13,611 bases of DNA from Sphingomonadales bacterium. Lineage in GTDB: Bacteria; Pseudomonadota; Alphaproteobacteria; Sphingomonadales; Sphingomonadaceae. Shown in pieces: positions 1 to 6,465 of the stretch. The notes under the pieces were generated by a model. That model ran no database searches and had not been told where the DNA came from. It worked only from the letters and a program-made list of their open reading frames with translations. Position 1 is the stretch's first letter. Every line of letters starts with the position of its first letter. The position numbers were made by a program, and so were the translations under genes. The stretch covers positions 1-13,611 of the forward strand of contig JAIYAA010000228.1 of NCBI GenBank assembly GCA_027489295.1, given 5' to 3'.

Positions 1-1
1 A

Positions 2-271
2 GTGATTTTCGAAGAGTTCAAGGGCACCGGCAACTCGGAAATCGTCCTCGACCGCAAGGTGGCGGACAAGCGCATCTTCCCGGCGCTCGACGTCGGCAAG
101 TCGGGCACCCGCAAGGAAGAGCTGCTGGTCGAAAAGGCAAAGCTCACCAAGATGTGGGTGCTGCGCCGCATCCTGATGCAGATGGGCACCGTCGACGCGA
201 TGGAATTCCTGCTCGACAAGATGAAGGATTCGAAGACCAACGAAGACTTCTTCGACAGCATGAATCAGTAA
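2..271 (+). CDS. rho: Transcription termination factor Rho, C-terminal 89 residues (5' truncated by the window)
   Basis: This is the tail of Rho, the hexameric RNA-dependent ATPase/translocase that ends transcription at unstructured C-rich transcripts. The visible part begins inside the RecA-like ATPase domain at [11 protein letters not shown] and continues through the SGTRKEELL segment, which holds the conserved arginine of the subunit interface, to the characteristic KTNEDFF ending. It matches the end of E. coli Rho closely along its whole length. The GTG at position 2 is an internal valine codon, not a start; the true start lies upstream of the window. The gene ends in TAA and is followed 30 bases later by an intrinsic terminator, so it appears to be the last gene of its unit. 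Identity is very secure. Confidence 0.97.
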   Translation: MIFEEFKGTGNSEIVLDRKVADKRIFPALDVGKSGTRKEELLVEKAKLTKMWVLRRILMQMGTVDAMEFLLDKMKDSKTNEDFFDSMNQ

Positions 272-300
272 GCGGGGCAGTGGCTATCGTGATTTCGGAA

Positions 301-328
301 AGGCCGGGCGCGGATGCCCGGCCTTTTT
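301..328 (+). terminator. Intrinsic terminator of rho
   Basis: A perfect 9-bp inverted repeat (AGGCCGGGC, 6-base loop, GCCCGGCCT) is followed directly by TTTT. This is the classic Rho-independent layout and it lies 30 bases after the rho stop codon. It separates rho from the TerC-family gene downstream. Confidence 0.9.
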
Positions 329-406
329 GCGTTCGTGCGCAGGGAACGTCTCGCCGCGGGCATGCGTAGGCGTTGCGTGCGCCGATCAGGGCGCTAGGGT
401 TTTGCG

Positions 407-1126
407 ATGATCGATCTACTTCTCAGCGCCGCGGCGGCGGGCATCGGCTCCCCGCTCGATATCTGGCAGCACATCGTTGCCGACTTCTCCAATCTCGGCG
501 ATCCGGCGGCACTGGCGGCGTTCGGATCGGTGCTGATGATCGACCTGGTCTTGGCCGGCGACAATGCGATCGTCGTCGGTGCGCTGGCGGCGGGACTTCC
601 GGCAGACCAGCGCAAGAAGGTGATCCTCATCGGCATCGGCGCGGCGCTGGTGCTGCGGATCGCCTTTGCGCTGATCGTCAGCTGGCTGATGGGGATCGTG
701 GGGCTGATCTTCGCGGGCGGATTGCTGCTGCTCTGGGTCAGCTGGAAGTTCTGGCGCGAGATCCGCCATGGTGGCGAGAGCGCCGGGTCGGATGAGATCG
801 CCGGCGACGAGCATTCGGGTGTGCGGGCTGCGCGTAGCTTCGCCGGGGCCGCCTGGGCTGTCGCGGTCGCCGACGTCTCCATGAGCCTCGATAATGTGCT
901 GGCGGTCGCCGGCGCGGCGCGCGAGCATCCGGGAATCCTGGTGGTCGGGCTGCTGCTGTCGGTGGCGCTGATGGGGCTGGCGGCGAACCTGATCGCCAAG
1001 CTGATCGATCGCTACCGCTGGATCGCCTATTTCGGTCTGGCGGTCATTGTCTTCGTCGCGTTCAAGATGATCTACGAAGGCTGGGTGGGCACTGCCGAGA
1101 CCGCGGGGATCACCAGCCTGTTCTGA
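407..1126 (+). CDS. TerC-family (YjbE-type) integral membrane protein, putative metal-ion exporter
   Basis: A 239-residue polytopic inner-membrane protein of the TerC family. The two family signature repeats are plain: DLVLAGDNA (Asp46, Asp52, Asn53) and ADVSMSLDN (Asp156, Asp162, Asn163), each in a membrane helix and thought to form the ion path. Hydrophobic segments lie roughly at residues 34-60, 71-95, 96-113, 145-168, 176-196 and 205-224, with a charged loop at about 115-142. The length fits the compact YjbE subgroup rather than the longer Alx/TerC proteins. Some family members export manganese; that substrate is inferred here, and tellurite resistance should not be assumed from the name. 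The ATG start has an AGGG 8 bases upstream. The gene stands alone between the rho terminator and a converging gene. I looked for a yybP-ykoY (Mn) riboswitch in the 78 bases upstream and see nothing like it. Confidence 0.9.
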   Translation: MIDLLLSAAAAGIGSPLDIWQHIVADFSNLGDPAALAAFGSVLMIDLVLAGDNAIVVGALAAGLPADQRKKVILIGIGAALVLRIAFALIVSWLMGIVGLIFAGGLLLLWVSWKFWREIRHGGESAGSDEIAGDEHSGVRAARSFAGAAWAVAVADVSMSLDNVLAVAGAAREHPGILVVGLLLSVALMGLAANLIAKLIDRYRWIAYFGLAVIVFVAFKMIYEGWVGTAETAGITSLF

Positions 1127-1136
1127 TGCCTCCTGG

Positions 1137-1161
1137 CCCCTCCCTGCGGCGCAGGGAGGGG
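1137..1161. terminator. Perfect 11-bp hairpin between convergent genes, likely bidirectional terminator or repeat element
   Basis: CCCCTCCCTGC and GCAGGGAGGGG form a perfect 11-bp stem with a 3-base loop, 11 bases after the TerC-family stop and 11 bases before the end of the converging hydrolase gene. There is no T-tract on either side, so it is not a textbook intrinsic terminator. It could still end both transcripts, protect 3' ends, or be a copy of a dispersed GC-rich intergenic repeat. Confidence 0.55.
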
Positions 1162-1171
1162 TGGAAGGACC

Positions 1172-1867
1172 TCAGCCGAGGTTCACGGCGAAGAAGTCGG
1201 CAGTGCGCTTGTCGGCAAGCTGCGCGGCCTCTTCCGAACGCCGCTTGCCAAGTTCGGCGGCGAAGCCATGGTCCTCGCCTGGATAGTCGTACAGTGTGAC
1301 CTTGGGGTGATCGTCCAGACCCTCATGCATCTTGGCCTGCACCTCGGGCGACACGAAGTGATCGGCCACCGGAATGTGCAGCATGAGCGGCTTGGCGATG
1401 GCATGCTTCTCGCCGAGCAGGCCGTCGATCCCGACGGCATAATAGCCGACGCTGGCATCGATATCGGTCCGCGCCGCCGTCATGTACGCAAGGCGGCCGC
1501 CCAGACAGAAGCCGACCGCGCCCACCTTGCCACCGCCCAGTTCGGCCCGTGCTACCTGGATGGTCGATTCGATGTCGGCGATGCCCTTGTCCTGATCGAA
1601 CTTGCCGAACAGGTCGAACGCCTGCTGCATCTCCTCGGGGACGTCGGCATCGAGTTCGATGCCGGGCTGGAGACGCCAGAACAGGTCCGGCGCAATCGCC
1701 AGATAGCCTTCCTTGGCGAAGTCCTCGCACTTCTGGCGGATACCCTCGTTCACGCCGAAGATTTCCTGGATCACGATGATGGCGGCGCGCGGCGTGCCTT
1801 CGGGGCGCGCGACATAGGCGGAGAAGCTGCCGCTCTCGTCCAGCGCGTCGATCGTCAGGGTGCTCAT
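1172..1867 (-). CDS. Dienelactone hydrolase family protein (alpha/beta hydrolase)
   Basis: A 231-residue cytoplasmic alpha/beta-hydrolase of the dienelactone hydrolase family, whose founding members open cis- or trans-dienelactones in chlorocatechol degradation. The catalytic set is complete: Glu35 in IVIQEIFG, nucleophile Cys121 in GFCLGG, Asp169 in VADHF and His200 in GEDHGF, at nearly the spacing of the Pseudomonas enzyme. Length is normal and no signal peptide is visible. Its ATG overlaps the stop of the upstream ogt-type gene (ATGA), with a good GGAGAG ribosome site 8 bases before it, so the two are co-transcribed and probably translationally coupled. There are no chlorocatechol genes nearby, so the real substrate is unknown; many chromosomal members act as general carboxyl-ester or lactone hydrolases. 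Family assignment is secure, substrate is not. Confidence 0.92.
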   Translation of the reverse strand: MSTLTIDALDESGSFSAYVARPEGTPRAAIIVIQEIFGVNEGIRQKCEDFAKEGYLAIAPDLFWRLQPGIELDADVPEEMQQAFDLFGKFDQDKGIADIESTIQVARAELGGGKVGAVGFCLGGRLAYMTAARTDIDASVGYYAVGIDGLLGEKHAIAKPLMLHIPVADHFVSPEVQAKMHEGLDDHPKVTLYDYPGEDHGFAAELGKRRSEEAAQLADKRTADFFAVNLG

Positions 1868-2343
1868 AGCAGATACTCTCCGGTTAACCGCCGCTCATGA
1901 TCGAGCAGCCAGGATTTGGTCGTCGGCCCATCGCCGGCCGAATAGGCGCCCAGTCCGCCATCCTGATTTACCACGCGGTGGCAGGGGACAACGAGCGGGA
2001 AGGGATTACGGGCACAGAGTTGGCCGATCGCGCGTGCGCTGGAACCCAGCGCGCGGGACAAGGCGCCATAGCTGATCGTCTGTCCGAACGGCACCGCGAT
2101 CAAGCCATCCCGTAGGATAGTCCCCCGAGGCGTCGCGGCTGGCGCGAGCGGCAGTGCGAAGCCCTGGCGTTCGCCGGCAAACCATTGTTCGATCTGCTCC
2201 GCCGCCGCACGCACCGCCGCCGCCGTCCCGCGCGCGGCGGCGGCGTCCACGCCGATCAGGATGCGGTGCAGCTGCCCTTCCTCGCCTTCGATCCGGATCG
2301 GGCCGATGGGCGTTGCGATGAGGGCATGGTCGCGCGCATACAT
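1864..2343 (-). CDS. ogt: Methylated-DNA--protein-cysteine S-methyltransferase (O6-alkylguanine repair)
   Basis: A 159-residue suicide repair protein that moves a methyl group from O6-methylguanine (or O4-methylthymine) in DNA to its own cysteine. The active-site motif PCHRV is intact with acceptor Cys121. Also present are Tyr92 of the ISYGAL segment, the ARAIGQ segment with the base-flipping arginine (Arg104), and Asn113 of ARNP. Only the Ogt-type methyltransferase unit is present; there is no Ada regulatory domain. One departure is that the usual F-Q-x-x-V-W stretch before IPxG is replaced by TPRGTILRDGLIAVPFG, so this copy is diverged on the DNA-binding face. The start at 2343 keeps a normal N-terminus; its ribosome site is weak. 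It is divergent from the small gene at 2397, with 53 bases between the starts, and overlaps the downstream hydrolase by 4 bases. Confidence 0.92.
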   Translation of the reverse strand: MYARDHALIATPIGPIRIEGEEGQLHRILIGVDAAAARGTAAAVRAAAEQIEQWFAGERQGFALPLAPAATPRGTILRDGLIAVPFGQTISYGALSRALGSSARAIGQLCARNPFPLVVPCHRVVNQDGGLGAYSAGDGPTTKSWLLDHERRLTGEYLL

Positions 2344-2396
2344 GCGATACGGCCTAGCAGGGGGTCGGCGATGCGCTCAAGCGCGGAAGGGATCAC

Positions 2397-2633
2397 ATGA
2401 AGATCAACGTCGAAGTCGAATGCACGCCAGAAGAAGCGCGCCGCGCCATGGGGCTCCCCGATCTCACGCCGGTGCATGATCGCTACGTGAAGCTGATGGT
2501 GCAGGCGATCGAGAATCACGGCACGCCGGAAGGCTTCGAGCAGATGATGCGCAGCTGGGCGCCGATGGGCGAGGCGGGCATGAACTTCTGGCGCGGACTG
2601 TTCGACGCGGCGACCAAGAAGCCGGGTAGCTGA
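2397..2633 (+). CDS. Small conserved protein of unknown function (probably DUF6489 family)
   Basis: A 78-residue soluble protein starting MKINVEVECTPEEARRAMGL, with a short beta-like N-terminus followed by amphipathic helices. It has no signal peptide, membrane segment or recognisable catalytic motif. It resembles a small family that I recall from sphingomonads as DUF6489, but the function is unknown and the name is from memory. A strong ribosome site (GGAAGGGA) lies 4 bases before the ATG. It ends in tandem in-frame stops (TGA TAA), and mnmE starts 8 bases after the first stop, so it is very likely the first gene of the mnmE unit. Codon use is like its neighbours and the strong ribosome site supports it as a real gene. 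Confidence 0.8.
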   Translation: MKINVEVECTPEEARRAMGLPDLTPVHDRYVKLMVQAIENHGTPEGFEQMMRSWAPMGEAGMNFWRGLFDAATKKPGS

Positions 2634-2641
2634 TAAGACCG

Positions 2642-3925
2642 ATGGACACGATCTTTGCGGTTTCCAGCGGCGCGCCGCCCGCGGCGATTGCCGTCTTGCG
2701 GATCAGCGGTGCCCGCGCCTTTGCTGCGGTGCAGCAGCTGGCAGGTGATGTCCCTGTTGCAAGGCATGCTGCGCTGCGAACCTTGCGGGACACGCATGGG
2801 GAGCCGCTCGACCAGGCTCTGGTTCTGGTCTTTCCGGGTCCGCGATCGGCAACCGGCGAGGATCTTGCCGAGCTCCATCTGCATGGCGGCAGGGCGGTGG
2901 TACGGGCGGTGCAGGCGGCGCTTGGCGCCATGGAAGGGCTCCGCGCTGCGGAGGCAGGAGAATTCACCCGGCGGGCGCTGCTCAACGGCAGGCTGGATCT
3001 GACGGCGGCGGAGGGCCTCGGCGATCTGCTGATGGCAGAAACCGAGGCGCAGCGTCGTGCGGCGGTCCGGACTGCAGGCGGTGCGGTACGCCGCCATGCC
3101 GAAGATTGGACTGCCCGTCTGGTCGGTATCGCCGCGCGCATCGAGGCCGAGCTTGATCATGGCGACGAGGATGATGTCGCCGGCGTCGATCCGCTGCCGG
3201 CCCTGCGGTGCGCCGCGGCCGCGCTCGGGCACGACATTGCCGCCGTCGCATCACGGCCGCCGGTGGAACGGTTGCGGGACGGGCTTCGTGTCGTGCTGGG
3301 TGGTCCCCCCAATGCCGGCAAGTCGACACTGTTCAATGCGCTGGCCGAACGCGACGCGGCTATCGTGTCGCCCATCGCCGGGACGACGCGCGACCGGATC
3401 GAGGTGCCCGTGGTGCGTGAGGGTGTGGCCTGGCTGTTGGTCGATACGGCAGGACTTGCCGAGGCGACGGATGATCCGATCGAGGCGATCGGCGTCGCGC
3501 GCGCGCGCGACGCTCTCGACGAGGCGGACCTTCTGCTGTGGCTCGGCGATGATGCTCCGCCCGCGCATTCCTGTGCGCTGTGGGTGCATGCCCGTGCCGA
3601 CGCGGCGGATCGTCCCGAGGCGCACCGCGCGCAGATCGTCGTTTCGGTGCATGAGGGCAGAGGCGTGGATGCGCTGTGGCAGCGCATGGCGATCGCTGCC
3701 GCGGCGTTGTTGCCGCCGCCGGACCTCGTCGCGCTCAACGCGCGCCAGCGGGAATGGTGCCTCGTGGCTGTCGAGGCGTTGGGACGCGCAGCTGCGCTCG
3801 AGGATCCTTTGCTGTTCGCCGAGGAACTCCGCGCGGGGAGGCGGGCGCTTGATGCCATTACGGGCAGGGCGGCGGTGGAAGATGTGCTGGATGCGCTCTT
3901 CGGAAAATTCTGCATAGGTAAATAA
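2642..3925 (+). CDS. mnmE: tRNA uridine-5-carboxymethylaminomethyl modification GTPase MnmE (TrmE)
   Basis: A 427-residue GTPase that, with MnmG, adds the cmnm5 group to wobble U34 of certain tRNAs using methylene-tetrahydrofolate and glycine. The N-terminal folate-binding/dimerisation domain opens with the canonical MDTIFAVSSGAPPAAIAVLR; a helical domain surrounds the G domain; the protein ends in the essential FCIGK tail. In the G domain the P-loop is at 221-228 (GPPNAGKS), switch I is GTTRD at 247-251 and DTAG is at 268-271. Unusually, the G4 motif NKxD is not recognisable: its place is taken by HARAD (316-320), keeping only the Asp. The G5 SAK-like motif reads SVH. The protein is also about 25 residues shorter than E. 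coli MnmE. It lies in the unit with the small gene before it, and mnmG follows after 84 bases. Confidence 0.96.
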   Translation: MDTIFAVSSGAPPAAIAVLRISGARAFAAVQQLAGDVPVARHAALRTLRDTHGEPLDQALVLVFPGPRSATGEDLAELHLHGGRAVVRAVQAALGAMEGLRAAEAGEFTRRALLNGRLDLTAAEGLGDLLMAETEAQRRAAVRTAGGAVRRHAEDWTARLVGIAARIEAELDHGDEDDVAGVDPLPALRCAAAALGHDIAAVASRPPVERLRDGLRVVLGGPPNAGKSTLFNALAERDAAIVSPIAGTTRDRIEVPVVREGVAWLLVDTAGLAEATDDPIEAIGVARARDALDEADLLLWLGDDAPPAHSCALWVHARADAADRPEAHRAQIVVSVHEGRGVDALWQRMAIAAAALLPPPDLVALNARQREWCLVAVEALGRAAALEDPLLFAEELRAGRRALDAITGRAAVEDVLDALFGKFCIGK

Positions 3926-3927
3926 AG

Positions 3928-3943
3928 TGTTTCACGTGGAACG
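3928..3943. promoter_or_regulatory. parS: parS site 1 (ParB-binding centromere-like site)
   Basis: TGTTTCACGTGGAACG is a parS-type palindrome around the core CACGTG, 2 bases after the mnmE stop codon in the mnmE-mnmG gap. It joins a TTTCAC half to a GGAAC half, so it differs slightly from the perfect form. ParB is expected to load here as a CTP-dependent clamp. Confidence 0.88.
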
Positions 3944-4009
3944 CTGAAACGAGCGCGTTCCGGCGCACCGCCTCTGGACAAGCGCGGCGCGAAAGCGTTT
4001 AGCGGATCC

Positions 4010-5845
4010 ATGCAATTCGATGTGATCGTGATCGGGGGCGGCCATGCCGGCACCGAGGCGGCAGCCGCGGCCGCGCGCCGCGGCGCACGCACGGCGCTGC
4101 TCAGCTTCGATCTTGCCAAGCTCGGCGCGATGTCGTGCAACCCGGCGATTGGCGGGCTCGGCAAAGGGCACCTGGTACGCGAGATTGATGCGCTGGACGG
4201 GCTGATGGCGCATGCCGCCGATGCAGCCGGCATCCATTACAGGATGCTCAACCGTTCCAAGGGAACGGCAGTGCAGGGGCCCCGTGTGCAGGCTGACCGC
4301 ACCCGCTACGCGGCGGCGATCCAGGCAATGCTCAAGGCGCAGCACGGGCTCACCCTTGTGGAGGGTGAAGCGGAAGCGCTCATCCTGGAGGGCGGACGGA
4401 TCGCCGGGATCCGGCTTCGCGATGGCAACACGATGGCGACGCGGGCAGTCGTTCTCGCGACCGGCACCTTCCTGGGCGGTCGCCTGTTCCGGGGCGAGGA
4501 GCGGTTCGATGGTGGCCGGGTAGGGGAAGCGTCGGCACTTCGGCTTGCCTCCCAGCTGCGGGAACTGGCGCTGCCGATGGGCCGGCTGAAGACCGGCACG
4601 CCGCCGCGGCTCGATGGTCGCACGATCGACTGGGCGCGCACCGAGGAGCAGCCCTCGGATGCCGAACCCTGGACGATGTCCGCGATGACGGCGTCACGGC
4701 CACTGCCGCAGTTGCACTGCGCCGTCACGCGCACCACCCAGACCACCCATGATGCGATCCGCAGCGGGCTGGATCGATCGCCCTTGTTTACGGGTGCGAT
4801 CGAAGCACAGGGTCCCCGCTATTGCCCCTCGATCGAGGACAAGGTGCATCGCTTCGGCGATCGCGATGGCCACCAGATCTTTCTCGAGCCGGAGGCGCTG
4901 GACGATCACTGGATCTACCCCAACGGCCTCTCGACCTCGCTGCCGGTTGACGTGCAGGAAGCCATGATCGCTTCCATTCCAGGACTTGAGGCCGCCAAGA
5001 TCACGGTGCCGGGCTATGCCGTGGAATATGACTATGTCGATCCGCGCGCGCTGGAATCGACCCTGGCGCTGCCGCAAATCCCCGGCCTGTTCTTCGCCGG
5101 GCAGATTAACGGCACCACGGGCTATGAGGAAGCAGGCGGGCAGGGGCTGGCCGCCGGCGCCAATGCCGCAGCGCTCGCGCTGGACATCGCGCCCTTGGTC
5201 TTGGACCGCGCGACGTCCTATCTGGGGGTCATGGTCGATGACCTGGTGCTGCAGGGTGTTACCGAGCCTTATCGGATGCTGACCGCCCGTGCGGAATTTC
5301 GCCTGCGTCTGCGCGCCGACAATGCGGAGACGCGGCTTGGTCCGATTGCAGAGACGCTTGGCTTGCTCGGCGAGACCCGCCGGCAGCGGCTTGCGGCCCG
5401 GCGCGAAGGGCGAGCGCGGTTGGATGCGGTCTTTGCGATCGAGCGCACCGCCCATCAGCTTGCGGCACGCGGCGCTCCGGTTGCGCAGGATGGTGCCCGA
5501 CGCCCCGCGCGCGAGTGGCTGCGGTTTCCCGGTGTGACCCTTGACCAGGTGCTCGACGCCATGCCGGAGGCGGATCCACTGCTGCTGGCTGAATATGTCG
5601 AGGATGCGCGGTATGCCCCTTACCTCGAGCGCCAGGATGCGGAGGTCGCGCAGTTGCGGGCCAACGACGCCGTCAAGCTGCGCTCGGATATGGCCTACGG
5701 TTCCATTCCTGGGCTCTCAAATGAGATGGTGGAGCGGTTGACGGCGGCGGCGCCCGAAACATTGGGGGCGGCCGCGCGCATTCGCGGCATTACGCCTGCG
5801 GCACTCTCCGCAATCCTGCTGCACGCCCGGAAGGTTCCCGTATGA
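4010..5845 (+). CDS. mnmG: tRNA uridine-5-carboxymethylaminomethyl modification enzyme MnmG (GidA)
   Basis: A 611-residue FAD-dependent partner of MnmE in making cmnm5U34 in tRNA; the two form a heterotetramer in the cytoplasm. The dinucleotide-binding motif [10 protein letters not shown] lies at residues 9-18. The family signature around [12 protein letters not shown], the RLKTGTPPR segment, the NGTTGYEEA segment near the second FAD contact and the C-terminal helical domain ending near SAILLHARK are all present. Length matches the family (E. coli 629). The ATG at 4010 gives the canonical N-terminus ([14 protein letters not shown]), although no good ribosome site precedes it. It follows mnmE by 84 bases that hold parS site 1. 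Its TGA stop overlaps the rsmG start in ATGA, implying coupled translation. Confidence 0.97.
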   Translation: MQFDVIVIGGGHAGTEAAAAAARRGARTALLSFDLAKLGAMSCNPAIGGLGKGHLVREIDALDGLMAHAADAAGIHYRMLNRSKGTAVQGPRVQADRTRYAAAIQAMLKAQHGLTLVEGEAEALILEGGRIAGIRLRDGNTMATRAVVLATGTFLGGRLFRGEERFDGGRVGEASALRLASQLRELALPMGRLKTGTPPRLDGRTIDWARTEEQPSDAEPWTMSAMTASRPLPQLHCAVTRTTQTTHDAIRSGLDRSPLFTGAIEAQGPRYCPSIEDKVHRFGDRDGHQIFLEPEALDDHWIYPNGLSTSLPVDVQEAMIASIPGLEAAKITVPGYAVEYDYVDPRALESTLALPQIPGLFFAGQINGTTGYEEAGGQGLAAGANAAALALDIAPLVLDRATSYLGVMVDDLVLQGVTEPYRMLTARAEFRLRLRADNAETRLGPIAETLGLLGETRRQRLAARREGRARLDAVFAIERTAHQLAARGAPVAQDGARRPAREWLRFPGVTLDQVLDAMPEADPLLLAEYVEDARYAPYLERQDAEVAQLRANDAVKLRSDMAYGSIPGLSNEMVERLTAAAPETLGAAARIRGITPAALSAILLHARKVPV

Positions 5846-6465
5846 CCGAAGACAACGCTCGATCCTGGGTTCGAGAGCGATATGGTGTTTCACGTGAAAC
5901 ACTGCTTTCTCGGTTTGGGGACCTCCTGGTTTCCGAGTCCGAGCAACAGAACCTCATCGCCCGGTCCACGCTGGACACCCTCTGGTCACGTCACCTGACC
6001 GATTCCGCGCAGCTTGTGCCGCTGTCAGAGGGATCGGGCGAGGGGATATGGCTAGATGTCGGGAGTGGGGCCGGACTTCCGGGGATCGTGGTTGCCATTT
6101 TGACCGAACGTCCGGTGGTGCTGGTGGAACCCCGCGCCAAGCGCGTCGCTTTCCTCCGAGACACTGCCGAGCAACTCGGTATCGCTGACCGAGTTACGGT
6201 CGTAGCGAGCAGGGTTGAGTCCTATCGCCCGCCGGCTCCCGTCGCGATTGTATCCGCTCGCGCGGTCGCGGAACTCTCGGCGCTAATCTTATCCACAGCA
6301 CATTGCACCGATTCGTCCACAGTCTGGTTGCTGCCAAAGGGCCGCAGTGCACAATCGGAGGTGGATGCAGCGCGCGCGAAATGGCAAGGTCGGTTTCACG
6401 TGGAACCCAGCATCACGCAGCCGGACTCGGGCATCGTGGTCGCAACACAGATAGGCGCCAGATGA
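5842..6465 (+). CDS. rsmG: 16S rRNA (guanine527-N7)-methyltransferase RsmG (GidB)
   Basis: A 207-residue SAM-dependent enzyme that methylates N7 of G527 in 16S rRNA; loss of family members gives low-level streptomycin resistance. The SAM-binding loop is at 72-81 ([10 protein letters not shown]). The family landmarks QNLIA (36-40), RHLTDSAQ (50-57), SARAVAEL and LPKGRS are present, and length is normal. The start overlaps the mnmG stop (ATGA), and the stop overlaps the parA start in the same way. Two parS-type sites are written into the reading frame: one encodes GVSRET at residues 15-20 and the other RFHVEP at 184-189. A DnaA box is encoded at residues 150-152 (Leu-Ser-Thr) using a TTA leucine codon, which should be rare in such a GC-rich gene. 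The gene therefore carries both enzyme and chromosome-site information. Confidence 0.95.
   Translation: MTEDNARSWVRERYGVSRETLLSRFGDLLVSESEQQNLIARSTLDTLWSRHLTDSAQLVPLSEGSGEGIWLDVGSGAGLPGIVVAILTERPVVLVEPRAKRVAFLRDTAEQLGIADRVTVVASRVESYRPPAPVAIVSARAVAELSALILSTAHCTDSSTVWLLPKGRSAQSEVDAARAKWQGRFHVEPSITQPDSGIVVATQIGAR
5885..5902. promoter_or_regulatory. parS: parS site 2, perfect palindrome inside rsmG
   Basis: The 16-bp core TGTTTCACGTGAAACA is exactly the near-universal parS consensus, and one further base on each side also pairs, giving an 18-bp perfect palindrome. It encodes Gly-Val-Ser-Arg-Glu-Thr of RsmG. Confidence 0.95.
6289..6297 (+). promoter_or_regulatory. Perfect DnaA box inside rsmG
   Basis: TTATCCACA is an exact match to the high-affinity DnaA-binding consensus. 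It spans codons 150-152 of rsmG. A weaker look-alike, TCGTCCACA at 6313-6321 (7 of 9), follows with a start-to-start spacing of 24 bases. A single good box is not an origin, but its place between parS sites in the par region makes a DnaA role plausible. Confidence 0.6.
6392..6407. promoter_or_regulatory. parS: parS site 3 inside rsmG, 55 bases before parA
   Basis: GGTTTCACGTGGAACC is a parS-type palindrome with one TTTCAC and one GGAAC half, like site 1. It encodes Arg-Phe-His-Val-Glu-Pro near the C-terminus of RsmG. Its closeness to the parA start means bound ParB could also influence parAB transcription; that is inference. Confidence 0.85.

Noticed and set aside
329..406. Possible manganese (yybP-ykoY) riboswitch before the TerC-family gene
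   Set aside because: The gap is only 78 bases and shows no paired-helix pattern of that riboswitch.
3157..4233. 358-codon minus-strand open frame across mnmE and mnmG
   Set aside because: Low-complexity Ala/Ser/Arg translation opposite two secure genes, with no family resemblance.
4694..5455. 253-codon minus-strand open frame inside mnmG
   Set aside because: Antisense shadow of mnmG; no motif and no ribosome site of note.
5982..5998. TCACGT-containing stretch in rsmG as a fifth parS
   Set aside because: It reads TCACGTCACC, without the CACGTG core or symmetrical arms.
6303..6461. Upstream extension of parA by 53 codons
   Set aside because: The added part is rsmG sequence read in another frame, and the ATG at 6462 gives the standard ParA N-terminus.
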